NCBI GenBank assembly: GCA_032622095.1
Contig: CP136062.1
Coordinates: 16,419,239-16,483,238 of the forward strand
Reading direction: 5' to 3'
Length of the DNA stretch: 64,000 nucleotides
DNA from: Siphonodentalium dalli
Lineage: Eukaryota > Mollusca > Scaphopoda > Gadilida > Siphonodentaliidae
Shown: piece by piece, positions 58,312 to 64,000 of the stretch
Layout of the letters: every line of letters starts with the position of its first letter
Numbering within the stretch: position 1 is the stretch's first letter
Program-made: the position numbers and the translations under genes
Notes under the pieces: generated by a model
Told to the model about the DNA's origin: nothing
Seen by the model: the letters and a program-made list of their open reading frames with translations, nothing else
Databases searched by the model: none

Positions 58312-58503
58312 ACCATGGTCGACTCGCATATATAAGAGAATGCATTGGCACAGGGCATAACTGTAACCATCACAATGAGGTAAATGAACCGGTTCCAATT
58401 ATATCCATATGTGTATGTTGCTATTGAGACAGACCCAAGATATTTTAGGCTGTTGAAGCTTTATTTGGGCGTTTTTGGAAGGTTTGTTGGGTAAAGGGTT
58501 AAT
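58312..58503 (-). mobile_element. Type A MITE fragment
   Basis: Half of a core palindrome (GGTCGACTCGCATATATAAG to GGCACAGGGC) followed by the type A outer arm in inverse order, ending TGTTGGGTAAAGGGTTAA. It abuts the truncated 5' end of the second LINE. Confidence 0.75.
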
Positions 58504-59514
58504 TTGGTAGATAGCATGGTACACATGGGTACAGGTACGAGGTGTTTATTTTGGTAGATATCAGGGTATACTTGTATATGTGTACCATGGTATACTTAGG
58601 AACAGTACCATGGTTACATGCCCAACTGATCTTGGTAAACTTTGTTATATTTGAATACAGGTACGAGGGTTACTGTGGTAGATATTATAGAATACATCAG
58701 GGGGGGGGGTCGAACAAAAATTCAGGCACGTATGGCATTTTTTCCCTTTCGATCATTTTTTGTACCCACCCACCCCCACCGCCAATTTTTTTTCCGTTTT
58801 CGGCAGTTTTTTTCCGACAATTTTTTGACACCCACCCCCCCATTTTAACACTAAAACAGAGATTTGCGGGGGGAAATTCACTGTAAACAGCTGTATATGA
58901 ATTTCTGTGCATAATATTTATCATGGATGTTAACATGTACATGTAAATAGGAATGAGTCATTTTGAGGTCATTCGGCCAAAAAAACATGGCTGCCAGCGG
59001 CCATCTTGGATTTCAAAAATTGCAACAAAATACAACACGATAACTGCCTGCAGTCAGTTTACCAGTTAGAATTACATTATTCCTCTCATTCAAATTGGTT
59101 TTGAACCCCAACTCATTGCCAAAACACTAAAAAAAACAAGCAGGAATTTTTTTTTTAGTTGCGGCAAATAATTGCTTGTTGGTGGCTTTGACCACCCACC
59201 CACCCCGGCATACGTGCCGGAATTTCCCCCCCCCCTGAATACATGGGCACAGCATCCTTCTAAATGCCCAAATGACGTAAGTTCATACACCAGGGTAATT
59301 GTACCAACGTATTTGTTCATATGGGCATGCATGATGTATCTCCCTTGACTCGATAAGACATGTATGTTACGCTCTGGTGGAGTTTGGTCGGCTCTGTGTG
59401 TTCACTTCCCCACTCACTATAGCGGAAACCTAGCAACTTTACTAATTACTTATTGGGGAAATGTTCAAAAAATAAGTACACAACGGCCATATTGTTGAAC
59501 TTATTATCAGAATA
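58504..59514. other. Dispersed repeat fragments
   Basis: 58504-58690 is a diverged single unit related to the 135-bp array. 58690-58860 and 59140-59240 hold G- or C-run sequences (GGGGGGGGGTCG, CACCCACCCCC) of a repeat also seen near 28313 and 29043. No gene. Confidence 0.5.
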
Positions 59515-60142
59515 TGTGACCCGCCATATCAAATCCAGTCGTAAGTCGGGATTTTTTTACCCTGTGCCAATGCATACTCTTATATATGCGAGTCGACCAT
59601 AGGTCGACCATAGGTCGCCTCGCATATATAAGAGAATTCATTGGCCTAATAATTTTTTATCATTTTTTTAAAATAAATGTTTCTTACAATTTTTAGGACA
59701 AGAAATTAAAAAACGCCATTACCCTGCAGGGAGCCCCACACATATATAGAAGCATATAGAAGAGTGTCGTCTGCTCATGTTTGTCTGGGGCTCTGTATGG
59801 GTGAAATTATAAAATTGTTAAAGAATAGAAGAAAACATTATTAAAATTGTAAAAAATTGTTAGGCCAATGCATTCTCTTATATATGCGAGGCGACCTATG
59901 ATCGATTCGCATATATAAGAGAATGCATTGGCACAGGGTAAAAAAAATCCCGACTTACGACTGGATTTGATATGGCGGGTCACATATATATATATAAGAG
60001 AATGCATTGGCACAGGGTAAAAAAAATCCCGACTTACGACTGGATTTGATATGGCGGGTCACATATATATATATAAGAGAATGCATTGGCACAGGGTAAA
60101 CAAAATCCCGACTTACGACTGGATTTGATATGGCGGGTCACA
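59515..60142. mobile_element. MITE type D, copy 2, with triplicated right end
   Basis: Same ends as 46039-46486. The nested core MITE spans 59560-59938. After the first right end (59984), a 79-bp block containing TATATAAGAGAATGCATTGG, CACAGGGTAAA and the type D terminus is repeated, so right ends fall at 59984, 60063 and 60142. Confidence 0.82.
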
Positions 60143-61080
60143 TATTTCCAAGTCCAGAAAGTTCTATGTTCATCCCCTTATGATTGACCTTTGAACTGGT
60201 ATAGCCCGCAGGCTTCCTGTTTTAAATTTCCGTTAGTATTCACATACTTAACCCCTCGTTGTAGTTGTGACGTATATACACCTACCATTGTTAGAACAGA
60301 GTCATTTGACCATGTGCAGTCTCATTATTATTTTCTGCAATGCTAAATCGGGAAATTTCCAATAGTGTTTTGACTGACTTCAAACCCACACATTGTGATG
60401 CGAACCTTGTATTGACGCAAGTGAAAAAAAAACCTTTATTCACTTAATGTTGCTGAATTATATAGAAATGGCAAGGTGGACTTTCAAGGATATCTGAAAA
60501 TCAATCATTTAATATACAGTGCGTAATTAGTGTGCGATAAGCAAAACACTCACCACGGGGGAATTCCACTGTGGATCACTAGGATTCACTGTACTTTTTT
60601 TCTTTCGTGGTGATCCGTAACCAGTTGAGGTTAAAGACACATTGAGTACTTAAGTAATTGTTCTGCATGGTGCGTGAAACTGATAATATTGTATGCGGGC
60701 GCTATGCCAGCTGGAGGGATGTAAGATTCTACTAACATCGCAGAAAATATTAAGAAAATCGACCGTACCTCTCCATAGAAAACATCGTCTGAACAATAAC
60801 TACCGAAAACTATTTCGCCATCGAGAGTCACTGCATTTAATTAATATATAAGAATGATGGTGTGTGTTGTCAATTTGTATGTAATATTTACAAAAAAATA
60901 TTACTTTGGAGAAGATTATTTTCAATTTCTATTTGATAACCCGACCGGGTGAAATTTCGAACTGGCACCTCACAGCCCCGATTGCAGTATATTTTAATGA
61001 ATATTAGTCTTTGACTGACAAGTGAGGAGGGAAGATGACCCACCTGTCCGCCTATGATACAGTAGGAGAGAAGTCAGTGT
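60143..61080. other. Unassigned DNA
   Basis: No repeat or ORF is convincing. A possible small - strand exon at 60769-60830 is listed among rejected items. Confidence 0.35.
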
Positions 61081-61420
61081 TTAACTGAGAGGGACCAGGA
61101 CTCATCAACCGAGTGGGAGACAAATTTGAAAACTGCAAAATCGTAGCATCTATAGACTGGCAGCAAACTCTCCAAATGTTGCAAAATTTCCAACTGATTG
61201 CCATTTCAGTCCAAGATTTTGACCCAAAAATATATTATTGTTCGTATATATTTAAAAAAAAATCCCACTAATAATTTGTTAGAAAAATCAAATTACGAGA
61301 ACACTTTGAGCCTATTGTTGATATGAAATTTCCAGCTACTTTTGTGTCAAGTATGAGATTTCCAAATGCTGCAAATTTTGACCAAAGTTCAGAGTGAGAC
61401 ACGTCGCTACGTCCATGGTA
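61081..61420 (-). repeat. Partial copy of the TTGGAAATTT dispersed repeat
   Basis: CAAATGTTGCAAAATTTCCAAC and GAGTGAGACACGTCGCTACG match, in inverse orientation, parts of 32750-33250. Confidence 0.55.
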
Positions 61421-62744
61421 CCGCGAATCACTCGCTCCCAGAATAGATCCTCACGGTGTTGCGTATTTTGCGTATCGCACTCTTTACGTACTGTACGAAA
61501 TACAGACAAAGGCATTGTTGACGACGGATGGCACTGGCGAGAAGAATTAGCGGCAATTATTGGGTTTAGTTGTCACGATGTTTGTCCCATTGTTGATGGA
61601 CACACTAGACCCTTTTGTTGATGTTTTTCTCGCTCCAAATCGATCTATCTGCATTCGGGGCCGTGCTGAGATTTCCTCTTCTCTCTGTGTGATTTGAAAT
61701 TTATTATCGGGTTTCACACTTTCGCGCTTTACAAGATATTTAAGTTAGTTCCTTCTCAAGAAATCGAAGGAGAACTGCAGGCCGTTTATATAGACATTTC
61801 AATTGATTTGTTCTTCACCTCAGAATCTGAGTTTTCTGAAAACAAAACTGCACCCTTTCCCTCTGTGATTTTTTTTAATTATTGAAAGTTTTACCGTCTA
61901 GTATGGGGGAGGGTGGGGTCTTACGAAAAAATCAGCACAAAGGGCTGTGGTGTGTGGTACGCACGTCCGGAGCCCATAAAAACCTATTTTTTCCGGTACT
62001 TGCAAATATTTTCTGACGGGTGTTTTCCTAATTATTTATCAGGATATAATTTACAACTAACTGGAGATATAAGCGAGTTTGCGATACCCGTCGGACGGGT
62101 ACGGGTACCGGTAGATCCAGGTAGATCGGTGAAAATCGTCACGGTCATTTGCGTACTTTGAATGCAGCACATAAAGCGATAGGGATTTGGAACGGGTAGA
62201 TGTATCCCGTTGACTGGTAGTCTTTCGCTAAAGTTTTCTCACTCAAAAGTACATTAGTTCTACGAAATAACAGTCAGCTATGCATTAATCTATTTATTGC
62301 ACGATTTCATTGCCAAATCTCATTGATACATTTGTCATTTAAGCCATGTTTTATGTTCAAAGTATCGAGGCGGCTTCTAACACTAAGATAACTATGGAAC
62401 GCCGATTTGTTTACTGACAACTGTCTTCACTCAAGTAATGACATGTTATGATTAAGAGAGTGAGTTGGCGGTGCTATACGCAGTCTCGACACAGGGACGT
62501 AATTATAGGGGGTCTCCGCATTGAGAAGGTGTGTCCACCTTCAAATTCCCAACTATACACCCCCTTAAACCACACCAAACAGAGGTTTGTGCGTAATTCA
62601 AATTGTGCACACCGTTGGGCTCTGATTCCCCCCCAACTGATCCTTCACTGTCCTGAATATTATTGTGGACTGTTCTAAATGGATCAGTAGTCTTGTTGCA
62701 GAAGTCCTGTGATGGGGGGGGGGGGTCCACCTTGCCGACCATGC
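61421..62744. other. Unassigned DNA
   Basis: Short open frames only. A small CCCGTCGGACGGGTACGGGT palindromic stretch is near 62088 and a 14-base G run near 62715. Confidence 0.35.
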
Positions 62745-63225
62745 AGTACGAGAACAGTTTTGTAGATATGAACCTGGAATTGCAAAATCATAACATCTAG
62801 TGGTCTAACACCAGGCAAATTCACGCCCTGGTTTGTTTTTCACAAATTAATGATCAGTATTGACGAGCCACTGAATGTGGTTAGACCAGGGCATACCGGG
62901 TGGACCATGGTTCGGTCTGGTGTGAGAACGTTTTGAAATCTGAACATGAAAATTGATAAATTATTGACTTTCCTCAAGCTTTACATTTGTTGGATATTTC
63001 CAACCTGCTGTTGACCATATAGCCCGAATGTTTTTCTACCAAAAGTAGGAATATTTGCAAATGTTGGTCTATAAAAAAAAATCCCCACTAATACATTTTT
63101 GGAAAATGCAACTGAATGACAGAATAATTTCAACGTATGTTTTGGTGTGTTAGGTATATGCAATATCCAACTGTTGACAAAAGTTGGGGTGATACACCCC
63201 ACCCTCTCGCCACGTCGACATGGGC
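62745..63225 (-). repeat. Inverted copy of the dispersed repeat at 32750
   Basis: ACATCTAGTGGTCTAACACC, GGACCATGGTTCGGTCTGGTG and CAACTGTTGACAAAAGTTGG, then CCACCCTCTCGCCACGTC, correspond in reverse to 32750-33550. Confidence 0.65.
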
Positions 63226-63489
63226 ATAAGTACACCGTGAATGTGTTACACGATTGAATACAACCGTTCAGTTATTGTACCTTATGTGGTGGTGACTGAT
63301 TTCTCATTTTAATATAGATATTTGACTTTTGAACGGACATGGCGCATTTGAACCCCAAGACTGTTTTATATTTTAGTGGCCGATAGTGACACCAAATACT
63401 GATATACACACCTCATACTCGTCACAACCTTACCGTCATCAGAGCGACTTTTAGCTGTTTTCTTTGTTTCGCATAGACGTGCAACAAAC

Positions 63490-64000
63490 GCTCTTTATTC
63501 GAACCATACTTAGAAAATCCTTGAAATTTGTTGTCCGGATGATAACTTTAGTATAGTTTATCGGAATGAATCCAAATTTGGTATATTACTTTCTCCCACC
63601 AAAACACAGGTCCTTGGGTTCTGTCCGACCATTTTTGGCAGAGTTATGCCCCTTTTTCGACTCAGAAAATTCTGTTTTTCTTATGTTTTTTGGTTTCCGG
63701 ATGATAACTCGATTTTGGAATGTTTATGCGCAAAACCCGTTTTTTTGTGGATTACATATATCGATACAGCTAAAGTCCGAATTTCGTTTTAATCCGATAA
63801 TTTTTGCGAGAGTTATGGCCCCTTTTTTGACGTAATTTGACTTAGAAAATCCCTGAAATTTGTTGTCCGGATGATAACTTTAGTTAGAGTGAACCAATTT
63901 CAATCAAATTTGGTATGTGGGTTTATTAGGAGAAAAGACAGCTCAAGTTCGAATTTGGGTTCCGTCCACCAATTTTCACCGGAGTTATGCCCCTTATTTG
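63490..64000. repeat. Tandem repeat of about 170 bp at the window edge
   Basis: Three diverged units share TTGTTGTCCGGATGATAACT, CAAATTTGGTAT and GAGTTATGCCCCTTTTT (at about 63645, 63815 and 63988). Such blocks are often the inner repeats of Helitron-type elements, but neither end is visible here. Confidence 0.65.

Noticed and set aside
60769-60830. Possible 62-bp - strand exon between AATGCAG and GAGAG|GTACGG
   Set aside because: The acceptor lacks a pyrimidine tract, the peptide matches nothing I recognise and no partner exons are seen.
63566-63835. 89-codon frame near the right edge
   Set aside because: It lies within the 170-bp dispersed repeat and shows no domain.

Overview
The window is animal (metazoan) DNA, most likely from a marine invertebrate. 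Spliced exons encode EGF-like modules, and the rest is a dense mix of non-LTR and LTR retrotransposons, Helitron-type elements, TTAA- and TA-flanked MITEs, foldback-like elements and minisatellites. There are no bacterial-style operons. I cannot name the species from sequence alone, and every call rests on reading the DNA and its translations by eye.

Host genes are sparse. On the + strand, phase-1 exons at 29881-29985, 38680-38790 and 45147-45227, plus a truncated one at 20462-20509, look like one gene for an extracellular EGF-repeat protein with kilobase-long introns full of mobile DNA. On the - strand, 1890-2041 could be a terminal exon with a transmembrane segment.

Layout: 181-1722 and 11457-19032 hold a 29/31-bp minisatellite, with a threefold 1626-bp higher-order repeat at about 13056-17949. 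At 2404-6420 (-) lies a LINE with an intact 1039-aa endonuclease/reverse transcriptase ORF. At 7054-11061 is a foldback-like element with about 1.3-kb inverted arms, palindromic subterminal arrays and a 9-10-bp flanking duplication; one arm carries a Helentron-like insert. At 20520-25114 a 70-bp satellite begins right after the broken EGF exon. The 25-46 kb stretch is intron-like DNA packed with MITEs, minisatellites, large hairpins and, at 33553-35489, four head-to-tail Helitron copies.

At 46-58 kb there is a 135-bp tandem array, then a decayed Ty3/gypsy-type retrotransposon (-) with a recognisable 3' LTR. It is split by a 4.2-kb palindrome-rich element (48894-53102) and abutted by a second, decayed LINE (53691-58311, -) whose endonuclease region carries a 39-bp in-frame tandem expansion. 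From 58.3 to 64 kb only MITE pieces, dispersed repeats and unassigned sequence are seen.

The strongest leads are the CTAG/TCTC tandem Helitron junctions, the foldback element with helical-phase palindrome arrays, the satellite abutting an EGF exon and resembling a MITE terminus, and the repeated nesting of one palindromic MITE inside several unrelated MITE families.
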